Source of the DNA: Paulinella micropora
Lineage: Eukaryota > Cercozoa > Imbricatea > Euglyphida
Assembly (NCBI GenBank): GCA_009731375.1
Contig: BJOX01000152.1
Coordinates: forward strand, 288,480 to 352,479
Direction of reading: 5' to 3'
DNA length: 64,000 bases
The notes under the pieces: model-generated
What the model was told of the DNA's origin: nothing
Database searches by the model: none
The model's input: the letters and a program-made list of their open reading frames with translations, nothing else
Shown: piece by piece, positions 45,521 through 54,875 of the stretch
How positions within the stretch are numbered: the first letter of the stretch is position 1
Layout of the letters: every line of letters begins with the position of its first letter
Made by a program: the position numbers and the translations under genes

Positions 45521-46858
45521 TCATGGTCCGCGACAACCTGTAATTTCCACCCTTGATAAGAGGGCCTTTAATGAGAGTGTGATTCTTCGTGTGTGCCCAT
45601 TGCTTCCATGTTGGTTTTTGCTCCTTCCCCTCAAAGAGGCCCTTATGGAGTTGTGTGAGGCGTTCAAGCACCTGAGAGTCCCTCCCCCTTGGGGTCCTCC
45701 TCCTGCTTTCTTGGGAGCTGGGTTAAATGTGGTAGGTGGAGCCGTTGGCTGTGGAGCCACCCGTGCTACTGCGATTGCCACAGCTATCTTCTCCTTCTGC
45801 TCCTTCTCCTCTTTCTGTCTCGTCTCTTCTTTTTTCACCTTTCGTGCTAGATGAGTCACGAACTGTGCAAGCCCTGTGGCACTAGAGAGGAAGTGTGCCT
45901 TTTCTCTCATGGAAGACTTATCAGCTCTGTTATTTTTTGGGATTGTTATGAGAGGGCCTTCAATGAGAGTGTGATTCTTCGTGGTGGCCAATTGTTTCCA
46001 TGTTGGTTTTTGCTCCTTCCCCTCAAAGAGGCCCTTATGGAGTTGTGTGAGGCGTTCAAGCACCTGACAAGACTGGTCAACCTCCTCGTAAACAGGATGT
46101 TGACTTGTGTTGTCTTTCAGGGCTTTGTGCATCTCGTTGTAAGCCCCTGTGAAGGCAGTTGCAAAAGCCTCAAGGGCAAACTCAATGCCACTTTGGTTTC
46201 TACCTTCGAACTTTCTTTCTAGATTCTTGATATCAGTGGGGACACCACAGACAGACAGCCATGCTGCAGTTGTGCGTTTATTTTTCCACTGTATGTTTGT
46301 GCGTTCATAAAATTCCGCAACGAGCACAGCAGCGTAGAGTGTTGCAGATATGTCGTATATGTCGCACAGTGTAAGAGTGTCGCCATACTTGATATCCTGC
46401 AATGGCACTCTTTCGTGCTCAAACCTCACTTTGTTGAAGAGAGGCTTCGCAAGGCCGGGAATTTCGATCAGGAGGTTGCTTTGACCTTGTCCTGGTCTAT
46501 TCCTTTTCTCGTAAGGAATGTAGATGTGTGTTTTATAATAGGTTGGGTAGTTAAGGAAGAAGGACTCTTCATCATCATATGTAGCCAACTGTTCCCATGT
46601 ATTTGGGATATTCTGGCCAACATCCTCCATCTCTCTCTCTGCCTCTGTCAATGGAGATCCTCCAGTCTGACCTGCACTCGCTTCTTGTGCATTACCCCCC
46701 CCTGTCGACTCTACATCGGCTGTATACGTATACTCCTCTCTCTCCTCTCCATCTCTATCCCCCCTCTCTTCTGAGTACTGAGTCTCCTGCTCCTCTCCTC
46801 CCTCACTAGGACCATAATCAGTTGGTGTCACACCAGCCTGCTCATTCTCGTCTTCCAT
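45521..46858 (-). pseudogene. Element 2b Gag N-terminal part
   Basis: Starts with a real ATG at 46858 (MEDENEQAGVTPTDYGPSEG), which in element 2 falls in an assembly gap. The first ~140 residues are acidic and Gly/Thr-rich, then come NTWEQLATYDDEESFFLNY, TYYKTHIYIPYEKRN and a helical Gag region. It is cut after KKAGGGP by the rearrangement and ends out of frame. Confidence 0.75.
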
Positions 46859-47490
46859 CTTATGTTATGAGAGTCACGTCTGCTTTTTTTTTTTTTTTTT
46901 TTTTCCTTCTGTTATTCTTATCACTCTATGCAACCTTCTTCTCCTTCTTCCTTTTCTCTGTTGAAATAGTTATGGGGCGTCAGGCCCTACACAGAGATAA
47001 CGATAGTTTGGTCAAAAGAGCTGTTTTGTAGAAGTCAGTCTGTCGTCGGACAGTGCTTCGATATTTGTCTTGCTCTTGTGTGAGAGATGTGTAATCTCCT
47101 CTGGTTTCTGCAGAGAAAATGCAAGGAAAATGGTTCAGAACAGAGAGTGGGAGTGCTTTGCTCGTTTTTTCCTCTATCTGTGTGTTTGTCTGATGTTTGT
47201 TTCGCACTTGTCCTACTTGGCTTTATGCAAGCAGCAAGAGGGAGTGGAGTAGGTGTGGTCTGGTGTCTTGTAAAAGAGCACACAGAAGCCAAATGTGCAC
47301 AAGGGCTAAAGGTTATGCCAGCTTGTGACAAATTGATTGCTTGTTTGTAAGTTTTTTGTTTGAGGATGAGTAGGAGTGTTGGTTTTCGTCTGATGTCTGT
47401 GCGACAGATCAGCGAAAAATGAATTTGTGCTTATCTGATGTCTGTACGACAGATCAGAAAAGAAATCAGCCTTTAGCTATGGACTCCAAA
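46859..47490 (-). promoter_or_regulatory. Element 2b leader
   Basis: About 630 bp between Gag ATG and LTR. It has a T-rich tract, then two short palindromic hairpins (arms around TCTGATGTCTGT and ACAGATCAG) at 47388-47412 and 47434-47457, then the primer-binding sequence. The hairpins recur at the same place in element 2. Confidence 0.6.
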
Positions 47491-47975
47491 TGTATTACTG
47501 ACGACATTCAAGAGAAAAAAAATAGTTTTTCGATTTTGGTTGGAATTTTAATTTTGGTTGGAATTTCAATTTTGGTTGGAAATTTGAATTTTTCTAATTA
47601 ACGGCTATATTCGTCCGCAAAATATCGTAATTTTTCGAGAAACGTTACAGTTAAATTGGAAAATTTGAATTTTTTGCCACAAGAATGAATAACTGACACA
47701 AAATTAAAATTCCAACCAAAATCGAAAAACCATTTTTTTTTCTCTTGAATGTCTTCAGTAATACTATCCCCAACGATAGCTAAATGGAAGAGTAAGTCGG
47801 TAATATAACCAAACACAGTCCTCAAAAAGAGAATGATGTCTCGTTATATTAGCTCAGTGACGCAAAGACAAAAAGCCGCCAAAAGACCAGGATCAAATTG
47901 GCATTTCAGACGTGTCCGCCCAGATGAAATCTATAAATAAGTTTTTACCGGATTATTCGGGGGGTGATGTCCACA
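47491..47975 (-). repeat. Element 2b 5' LTR, split by a MITE
   Basis: TGTA (47491-47494), then the MITE and a TA duplication, then CTATCCCCAACG to GATGTCCACA (47764-47975). Without the insert it would be ~216 bp and close to the LTRs of element 2. Confidence 0.85.
47495..47761. mobile_element. TA-flanked MITE (Tc1/mariner-like), copy 2
   Basis: Ends TTACTGACGACATTCAAGAG and the inverse, with TA on both sides (47493-47494, 47762-47763). The uninterrupted LTR at 58025 shows a single TA there, which proves insertion and target duplication. The interior shares the CCGCAAAATATCGTAA core and TTTTGGTTGGAATTT motifs with copy 1 at 19.7 kb. Confidence 0.9.
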
Positions 47976-48057
47976 CCCAGCGTTACAAGAACATTTGTGA
48001 TTCGGTAGTTGTCGGAGCCAACACGTGAGTGCGGATGAGGCCTGTCAAAAGTCCTTA

Positions 48058-48275
48058 TGTACTATCCCCAACGATAGCTCAATGGAAGAGTAAGTCGGTA
48101 ATATAACCAAACACAGTCCTCAAAAAAGAGAATGATGTCTCGTTATATTAGCTCAGTGACGCAAAGACAAAAAGCCGCCAAAAGACCAGGATCAAATTGG
48201 CATTTCAGACGTGTCCGGCCAGACGAAATCTATAAATAAGTTTTTAACCGGATAATTCGGTGGGTGATGTCCACA
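48058..48275 (-). repeat. Element 2 3' LTR
   Basis: 218 bp, a few differences from the 5' LTR. A TATA-like TTATTTATAGAT lies near its upstream end on the minus strand. Confidence 0.9.
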
Positions 48276-48290
48276 GTACCCCCTCCCAGT
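48276..48290 (-). promoter_or_regulatory. Element 2 polypurine tract
   Basis: The minus strand reads CTGGGAGGGGGTAC immediately before the 3' LTR. Confidence 0.75.
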
Positions 48291-49064
48291 TTTTTATGGC
48301 GGAACTTCGTTTCCGACATAATACGTTTAGAGTTATGTATGAAGATACATCAACCCACGAATTAGCCGTTATAAAACAACAATGATACTTGCCCCGGTAC
48401 CAATCGTATATATACTCTAGCACATTCAGTATCTATATTAAAATCTTCCTCTTTCTTCTGTCGATAAGATATTTGTGCAGTATGTCCAAGTATAATGTTT
48501 TATGGTTGAGTAATAATGTAATGTCGCCATTTCCATATATATGTAATAACCGGTCGTCGGTTTCCATAAATACATTTACTTTTTGTGAAGACATACCCTT
48601 GTATAAATCGGTATCATTTAATATAGTGTCAGGTGATCAAGTCTGACGACTATATCCGAAGTTGGGTTGAGTGCGCCCTAACCTTGCGATATGCCGATAC
48701 AAGTAGAGATCGATGGAATCCGGTGTAGCAGTTCATGTTATTAAAATATATCAGTTCTTGATTAGACTGTAGAGGCTTTCATGAGATCATCATTCTGGTA
48801 CTAATGCGGGTCGTATCCAGGAAACACCATCGCTCACTCAAATAGCGATCCCGTAACGGTGCTGTTTCGTGGCCGTCTCGTCTGTCTCTGCCGAAGCAAG
48901 AGAATAGAATGCCTATTTTTTGTCAGCTGTGTCTTGTTAATCTCTAGAAGAATGAATGCTGTAGTAGCTTTAATATCTAAGTAAAGTTGTCGGGACGATA
49001 TTGGATCAATGCTATGTTCGCAATCGATCAGGTCCACAATACTTCTAGAGAAAAAAAATACTTA
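48291..49064 (-). other. Element 2 3' UTR
   Basis: About 775 bp with no conserved coding frame, homologous to 41143-41721 in copy 2b. Confidence 0.7.
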
Positions 49065-52000
49065 CTATAGACGCCGTTTACGCGCGCGGACTCCTTTACC
49101 TGGTGGAGGACCTCCAACCAAAGTTAAGTCTAAGGTAGACTGTTCGAGGACGTCCCAAATTTTGTGAGGGATTGCGCCTTGTGCCAAGTCAAAAGGAATG
49201 TNNNNNNNNNNAGGAATGTCTAGCACTCCTCGTGGTAGTGCTTGTATGGTCCACGCGGTATGATGTTTATCTGTGGGAGATATGGTATCATCCCATGACT
49301 CAAGTTGCTTGGCGTCTTTATATACTGGAAGGTATTGTCTTACTTTAGGATCTTCCACTGGATCCAGACTCCTCCAGAAATGTAAGACTGGTTGTATTAT
49401 TTGTGCCGCAGTCGAAATTCGATTCGATCGCGTATGGCGTTTGTGAGGTACTGCCATGACTCTCATGAGATATAAATCTGAGAGCGTGTCATCGGCTACG
49501 TGTTGAGCCGCAGGCCTCACCAAGTAAAAAGCGTCTTTGGCCCATGAAATATGTCCAATCGCATCTCCTTCTTTCCAACTAGGGTGAACGAGAGTGTCAT
49601 TGCCCGCGCGAGGGTCTTGATCTCCGTCATCGCTCCCCTCTTGATGGACTCCTTGCGAACGTGCCGTCCTTATCGCCTTTCTCGGTCGGTCGTAGATAAG
49701 GTCATTTTGCGCTCTCCTTATTTGCGCCTCCGTGAACTTTCCTTCCGGCACGTTCGACTCCACCCTTTTGCGGGTCTGAGTCCCCGCCGCACTTTTGCGG
49801 TCGGTGGCCCGCTTGTTCTCCAGCTCAGCCTCCTCCTTCTCCGCTATCGGTGCCCTGTAGGCATCCCGTTCCGAGATATCCTCCTGACGGATTGATGGGA
49901 CCTCTTTAAAGTCAGCCTCCATCCGTTTGAGTGCTTGATCAACGGACTCATCTTCAAGTAGGAAGGGATCATACTTAATCAGCCTTCGTACATTGACTAT
50001 TTGAGCTTTCCCTCTGCCCCTGATTTTATAATTCAAAGGCCCCATCTGTTCCATGATCTGGTATGGTCCTTTCCAGTGGATGAACAGCTTCGAGCTGACT
50101 CCCTGAGGAACCTGAGGATGATACAGTAGTACAATATCCCCGACCTGAAATCTGACTTGATCCAGGTGTGCCTGCCTGACACCTTCAGCATCAGTCTTCC
50201 TGCGCTCCGCCTCCCTATGCGCCTGTACTATTTGCTCCGCCTCCATCTTCGCCCGAAGTCTCACCCCAAACAGCTCATCCTGATCTGCCCATGAATCTTT
50301 TGGGTGCAGCAGTGAGGCTGGGATGGCGGGCTCACGCCCATATACCAATTGGTATGGCGAGACGGAACCTTTTGAACCACCTAACGCTGTAGAGGGTAGG
50401 CAATTCATAGCAAAGGCAAACGAGGATGCTGCCTCCACCCATGCCTTTTGGTTCTCCTTCTTCATACAATACATCTTCAGCGCGGCCTTGAGGGGTCTAT
50501 GCACCCGCTCTATCTTGCCGTTCGCTCTGGGGTTATAGGCGGTGACATATTGCCATTTCATGCCGTAATATGCAGATAGCTTGTCGATGACTTCATTATT
50601 AAAGTCAGAGCCTCGATCTGAGCATATTTTTCTCGGCACCCCAATCTGTGAGATGATCCTGTCAATCAACGCCTTGGCTGTTGTTTCGCCCGTAACGTCT
50701 TTGACTGGGACCACCCATACATAGTTGGTGGCTCTGTCTATGGCCGTTAGAAGGTATCTGTAACCTTCCGTCGTGACCGGGAAAGGTCCTACATGATCAG
50801 TGTGTAAGAACTCGAACATTCCTAAGTGTAAAGGAAAAGTCCCGATCAGGCCAAAATTCGCCTTCAATGGTGTTTTGGATGTCTTGCATGGGATGCATGC
50901 ATTGACCTGTTCATCAATATTCTCCTTCATCTTCTTCCACCAGAATCGTCTCGAAATGAACATATGCGTTCTTTGTCGGCCCGGGTGCGCCAGTAGTGGG
51001 CAGTTATGAGCAGCGACAAAAATGATGTGTCTGAGTTTCTCAGGAACCCAGAGAGTCCATTTGTCTGGTTGTGATGCATAGCGCCCGTGTTGGCCTTTGT
51101 ACCACAAGAGACCGTCTCTCCACCCCATCTCCTTCTGTTGCTCCTTAATCTCCTTCGTCATTTTCAGCTCGTTCGGGTTCTTGTATAGCTGTATTAGCTC
51201 TTTGAACTCCGGATCGAGAGCCTGTTGCTGTCTCCATGCAGTGGGTGAGGCTATGTGGATAGTCCCATCCTCTAGCTGCACTCCTATCCTCTCAGGGTTT
51301 TCGTCTAACTCCTCCTTGTTCTCCTGCGGGGGTTCCGCATATGCTTCTTGCTTAATCTCTTCTTGTTTTATCTCCGCCTTCATATTCTCATATGCTTCAT
51401 AGGACCACTCAGCATCCTCGAGGACATGTGCTGTACAACATATCCCATGATCCGGACCTTGCGGGCTATGACGTAGACCCGATCGGTTATATCGGACCCC
51501 TCTCGCCATCTGCATCGACTCGATATGATGCACTTCGTATGTGCAGTCTGGGGATAGATCCTCCATTTCTGCTGATGATACGAGAGCTGCCACTTCTGAG
51601 TGAAACTCTAGCCTGGAGAGGCTGTCAGCGACAACATTTCGCTTGCCGGGTAGATGGACCATTGTAAAATTGAAACATGACAAGAATGCCTGCCATCTCG
51701 CTAGACGGCCAGTCTGTTCATGATTCATCAGCCATAGTAAATTCTGGTGATCAGTCCTTACTATAAACTGAGGTCCACCCCATAAATACTCTCTCAACCG
51801 TTTGAGGGCCCAGACCACCGCCAGTGCCTCTCTCTGTCTCGTACAATAGTTTCGCTCCGCCGAGCACAACTTTCTACTTATAAACATGATCGGGCGCAAC
51901 TTTTTCTCCTCATCTTCCTGTTGTAAGACTGCGCCGATCGCGAACTTTGATGCGTCTGTGTCGACTACGAATTGCTTCGAAAAGTCGGGCATCATCAGCA

Positions 52001-54818
52001 CGAGTCCGCCATCCTTCGGATCTTTGTAGATGAGATCTTTGAGCGTGTTGTACGCTTCTAAGGCTTCATCATCCCACTTCTCAAAATCACCGAAGTCGAT
52101 CATTCTCTCCAACTTAGCCCGAGTTGCACCCCAATTGGGTATGAACTGGCTGTAATATTGCGCCATCGCAAGAAATGAGTGCAGCTCTGTGCGATTCTTC
52201 GGCCTCTGCCGGCTCATGATCTCCTCCCTCTTCTCTTTGGATATCGAGACTCTATTGTAAGAGATTTCGTACCCCAAATATGTCACGCTTGTCTTTGCGA
52301 GTTGACATTTCTTCAAATTACATTTCAGGCCAAATAGTTTGATACGCCTGAAAATGTCTGTTAGATGGTCGATGTGCTCTTCCATCGTATTGGAGTACAC
52401 GATAATGTCATCGATGTAACAAAATGCGTACTCTCCCGCCTTCTGTCCTCTTCTCCTCATGAAACCTCCCTCTGTCTGGTCATCATATTTGCTACTCAGC
52501 ATGCTTTGCATCGCTTTCTGAAAGAGTCCCGGGGCCTGTTTGAGTCCCATCGGAAGTACTTTCCACTGATATATCTCCATTCCTACTACAAATGCAGTCA
52601 GCCATCTGGACTTTTCATCCAGTGGAATTTGCCAGAAGCCATTCTTCAGATCAATGACTGAGTATAGCTTGGCGTTCCGCAATACTCGCCTTCCTTCTTC
52701 AAGAGTAGGTAATGGATTTCGTTCCTCCTCTAAAATTTTATTGACGCGGGCATAGTTAACCGTTAAGCGCCATTCTCCTCCCGGTTTAGGCACCAGTCTC
52801 GGTTGGGAAACTATTGGAGATGTCGATCTCTCAATGAAATCCTCATCGAGTAACTGCCGTGCTTGTTCTTCTGCGATCTTTGCTTCATGTATACTCAGAT
52901 TCGCCCGTCGTGGCGCCGGTGAAGGCTCAGCACCTGGTATTTTACAAATAACCGCGGTGAAGTCTTCCGGCTTGACACCTCCCGCTTGAGGGGGGTCAAA
53001 AATCATTTTGTTCGCCTTCAATCTCTCTTTCAAAACCTCTTTCTCCTTCTCCGTACCTGCTCCTCCTGCCCATTTCTCGTCTATCGCCGCCTTAAACTCC
53101 TCCTCTGACATTCTCTTGTGATGCTTGAGGGGTGCTCTGTCCTCCTCCAAGCCCAACTCTTCTTCTGATATATCGTCCATTCCCGTTTTTTCATATGTGG
53201 CAGTGTCTGGTTCGTCGTCCTCCGCCAGACCTACCAACATATCTATTAATCTCGCATATTGCAACGGAGCTTTTCGGGTGTAGAAACCATCGAAGCATGT
53301 GAATGCTTGAGGAATCAATTTCAACTTGTCCTGGTCTCTGAGCTTCCGCTTGTATGCACTGCTCTGCTCACGAGTCCCGAGACGACAAGCCACCACTAAG
53401 TGTTGCTTCCGTGAGGGCACCGGTATCGGATGATCAATAAGCCGGTCCCGTATCTCCTGCGCCCATATCGCCTTCTCATTGTACGGGAGTATGACCGTAT
53501 ATGGTTTATTATTTTCAAAAAGAGTGCGCAGGCACTTTTTCACTTCTGTCAGTGAGCGCGGCCACGTAGGCTCGTCACCCCAGAATTCGGTAATAAAGCT
53601 TTTAATATCTTCTGCCGGGATATCAGGGAGTCGTCCCCTTCTCCTCGGTATAAACTCCTGTCTGTCCTTCTCTTCCACCTTTACGTGAAAGCAATACCCG
53701 TTGGTAATATATACATCGGCCCCTGCTCCTTCTTCAAATCTCGCCAACGATGGGCACCTTTTTCCCATGCATATAATCTCCTCTTTCCTCTTTTCAATGA
53801 GATCGTCTATCGACTTTTTATCCCATTGTGTAGAGACTGTAGCCGTATAGACCTCCGCCTCTCTCTTGTCTGACAGGTTTGAACCATCTTTAGACACCGC
53901 GTCCGTTGGCATATATGCCTCATATGCGTGTGTAATGGCCACCTGTTTCCCTTCCGATGCTACCCCTAGGTGTAGGGCCTCGTATGAGTCAATAGCATGG
54001 AGAGAGTCGACAGTATATTCTTCTCCTGGCTCTACGCCGTATATGACTCTTTTGGCGGCGCAATCAATCACTACGTTCATTGTCGCCAGTTGGTCGTACG
54101 ACAAAAGAACAGATCCGTGGTATTCGGGGACAACGTACAAGTCCACTCGATATACTCGTCCGGATTTCAATTTAAAATTTAAAGTGATGATGCCCGTTAT
54201 ATCCGTCCGACTACTAACTCCTTTCAAGGTGCCAGATGATTTTTTCATATTAGTTTCTAACCACGCATGGTGTTTCGTAGTAAATTTCCGGCCGACAATA
54301 TTAATATTCGCCATAGTATCATTACCAACGTTTATAAAGGTATTTAATGTTTCACAAAAAAGGTTCGTATAGCATAAAGCGTCTGGCCGGTGACTTTTTA
54401 AGGCCAATACAAGGAGCTTGTGTTCTAAAATCTGTATCCTTTTCTCGAGGTTCGCCTCCTCCTCCCTTTCCGCCGTTTTTGTAATGTCTTTTTGGGTATT
54501 GTTCACAGGCGAAGGATGATTGTCCTTGCTTTCTCTGTTTGAGACCGTGAGGAGAGGTTGATGTCCTCCATCCTCCTTGTCTATTGTCTGTCTCGGCAAG
54601 TTGATAAGATTAACTGCCGGTTCTATTCTTACTTTCTTCGGCTGTGGCTGCGACAGGCCCGCCTGCTTTCTCTTTGCCAGCGCTTTACTCGCCTGCCTAT
54701 TAGCAGCATGCACTGTTTGTTGTCGTGATGGGTGTACTGGTATTGTACTACCTTTGAGTTGGTCTGTGGCCTGCTGTGGGCTCTTAGACTCACTGGTACC
54801 CTTGGTTGGGACCTGCAC
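49065..54818 (-). CDS. Element 2 Pol: protease, RT, RNase H, integrase, C-terminal extension
   Basis: 1917 open codons in the Gag frame, probably made as a Gag-Pol fusion by readthrough of the UGA at 54870 since no good ATG opens it. The protease has D167-T168-M169-A170-N-I-N. RT shows VPKPGGEWRLTVNYARVNK, YSVIDLKNGFWQIPLDEK, and YIDD near residue 800. RNase H shows VDTDASKFAIGAVL, REALAVVW and RTDHQNL. Integrase has AHPGRQRT...CIPCKTSK, then D, D, E in HTDHVGPF, CSDRGSDFNNE and NGKIERVHRPL (residues ~1340-1435). The GPY/F module follows, then the ~170-residue extension shared with element 1. Ns at 49202-49211 fall in the extension between two copies of AGGAATGT. It ends TAG followed at once by TAA. 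Confidence 0.9.
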   Translation of the reverse strand: MQVPTKGTSESKSPQQATDQLKGSTIPVHPSRQQTVHAANRQASKALAKRKQAGLSQPQPKKVRIEPAVNLINLPRQTIDKEDGGHQPLLTVSNRESKDNHPSPVNNTQKDITKTAEREEEANLEKRIQILEHKLLVLALKSHRPDALCYTNLFCETLNTFINVGNDTMANINIVGRKFTTKHHAWLETNMKKSSGTLKGVSSRTDITGIITLNFKLKSGRVYRVDLYVVPEYHGSVLLSYDQLATMNVVIDCAAKRVIYGVEPGEEYTVDSLHAIDSYEALHLGVASEGKQVAITHAYEAYMPTDAVSKDGSNLSDKREAEVYTATVSTQWDKKSIDDLIEKRKEEIICMGKRCPSLARFEEGAGADVYITNGYCFHVKVEEKDRQEFIPRRRGRLPDIPAEDIKSFITEFWGDEPTWPRSLTEVKKCLRTLFENNKPYTVILPYNEKAIWAQEIRDRLIDHPIPVPSRKQHLVVACRLGTREQSSAYKRKLRDQDKLKLIPQAFTCFDGFYTRKAPLQYARLIDMLVGLAEDDEPDTATYEKTGMDDISEEELGLEEDRAPLKHHKRMSEEEFKAAIDEKWAGGAGTEKEKEVLKERLKANKMIFDPPQAGGVKPEDFTAVICKIPGAEPSPAPRRANLSIHEAKIAEEQARQLLDEDFIERSTSPIVSQPRLVPKPGGEWRLTVNYARVNKILEEERNPLPTLEEGRRVLRNAKLYSVIDLKNGFWQIPLDEKSRWLTAFVVGMEIYQWKVLPMGLKQAPGLFQKAMQSMLSSKYDDQTEGGFMRRRGQKAGEYAFCYIDDIIVYSNTMEEHIDHLTDIFRRIKLFGLKCNLKKCQLAKTSVTYLGYEISYNRVSISKEKREEIMSRQRPKNRTELHSFLAMAQYYSQFIPNWGATRAKLERMIDFGDFEKWDDEALEAYNTLKDLIYKDPKDGGLVLMMPDFSKQFVVDTDASKFAIGAVLQQEDEEKKLRPIMFISRKLCSAERNYCTRQREALAVVWALKRLREYLWGGPQFIVRTDHQNLLWLMNHEQTGRLARWQAFLSCFNFTMVHLPGKRNVVADSLSRLEFHSEVAALVSSAEMEDLSPDCTYEVHHIESMQMARGVRYNRSGLRHSPQGPDHGICCTAHVLEDAEWSYEAYENMKAEIKQEEIKQEAYAEPPQENKEELDENPERIGVQLEDGTIHIASPTAWRQQQALDPEFKELIQLYKNPNELKMTKEIKEQQKEMGWRDGLLWYKGQHGRYASQPDKWTLWVPEKLRHIIFVAAHNCPLLAHPGRQRTHMFISRRFWWKKMKENIDEQVNACIPCKTSKTPLKANFGLIGTFPLHLGMFEFLHTDHVGPFPVTTEGYRYLLTAIDRATNYVWVVPVKDVTGETTAKALIDRIISQIGVPRKICSDRGSDFNNEVIDKLSAYYGMKWQYVTAYNPRANGKIERVHRPLKAALKMYCMKKENQKAWVEAASSFAFAMNCLPSTALGGSKGSVSPYQLVYGREPAIPASLLHPKDSWADQDELFGVRLRAKMEAEQIVQAHREAERRKTDAEGVRQAHLDQVRFQVGDIVLLYHPQVPQGVSSKLFIHWKGPYQIMEQMGPLNYKIRGRGKAQIVNVRRLIKYDPFLLEDESVDQALKRMEADFKEVPSIRQEDISERDAYRAPIAEKEEAELENKRATDRKSAAGTQTRKRVESNVPEGKFTEAQIRRAQNDLIYDRPRKAIRTARSQGVHQEGSDDGDQDPRAGNDTLVHPSWKEGDAIGHISWAKDAFYLVRPAAQHVADDTLSDLYLMRVMAVPHKRHTRSNRISTAAQIIQPVLHFWRSLDPVEDPKVRQYLPVYKDAKQLESWDDTISPTDKHHTAWTIQALPRGVLDIPXXXXIPFDLAQGAIPHKIWDVLEQSTLDLTLVGGPPPGKGVRARKRRL

Positions 54819-54865
54819 AACGGTGTATCGTGCAATGCATGTTGTTCTGTTTTCTCCCTCCTTCT

Positions 54866-54875
54866 CTAGTCATTG
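54866..54875 (-). promoter_or_regulatory. UGA stop-readthrough site between gag and pol
   Basis: The minus strand reads CAA TGA CTA G. The UGA is the only stop between Gag and Pol, which are in the same frame (17 open codons to the nominal pol start). UGA followed by CUAG is the known high-readthrough motif of viral and animal genes. A weak TGCAC/GTGCA stem lies ~35 nt downstream. Confidence 0.7.

Larger units (their letters stand above)
41143..47975 (-). mobile_element. Element 2b: truncated and rearranged copy of element 2
   Basis: Minus-strand order: LTR (47975-47491, with a MITE in it), leader, Gag, pol fragments, 3' UTR. It follows element 2 closely, but the 3' LTR and ~215 bp of UTR are missing and end at (TAA)n. 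Large pieces are deleted: integrase start to RT (near 43545-43590), around the N gap at 43959-43968, protease region (near 44370) and mid Gag (near 45560). Some joints carry short duplications (CGTAGGCTCGTCACCCC at 44351 and 44391). A 115-bp Gag segment at about 45560-45675 repeats 45945-46070. The copy is non-autonomous. Confidence 0.85.
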
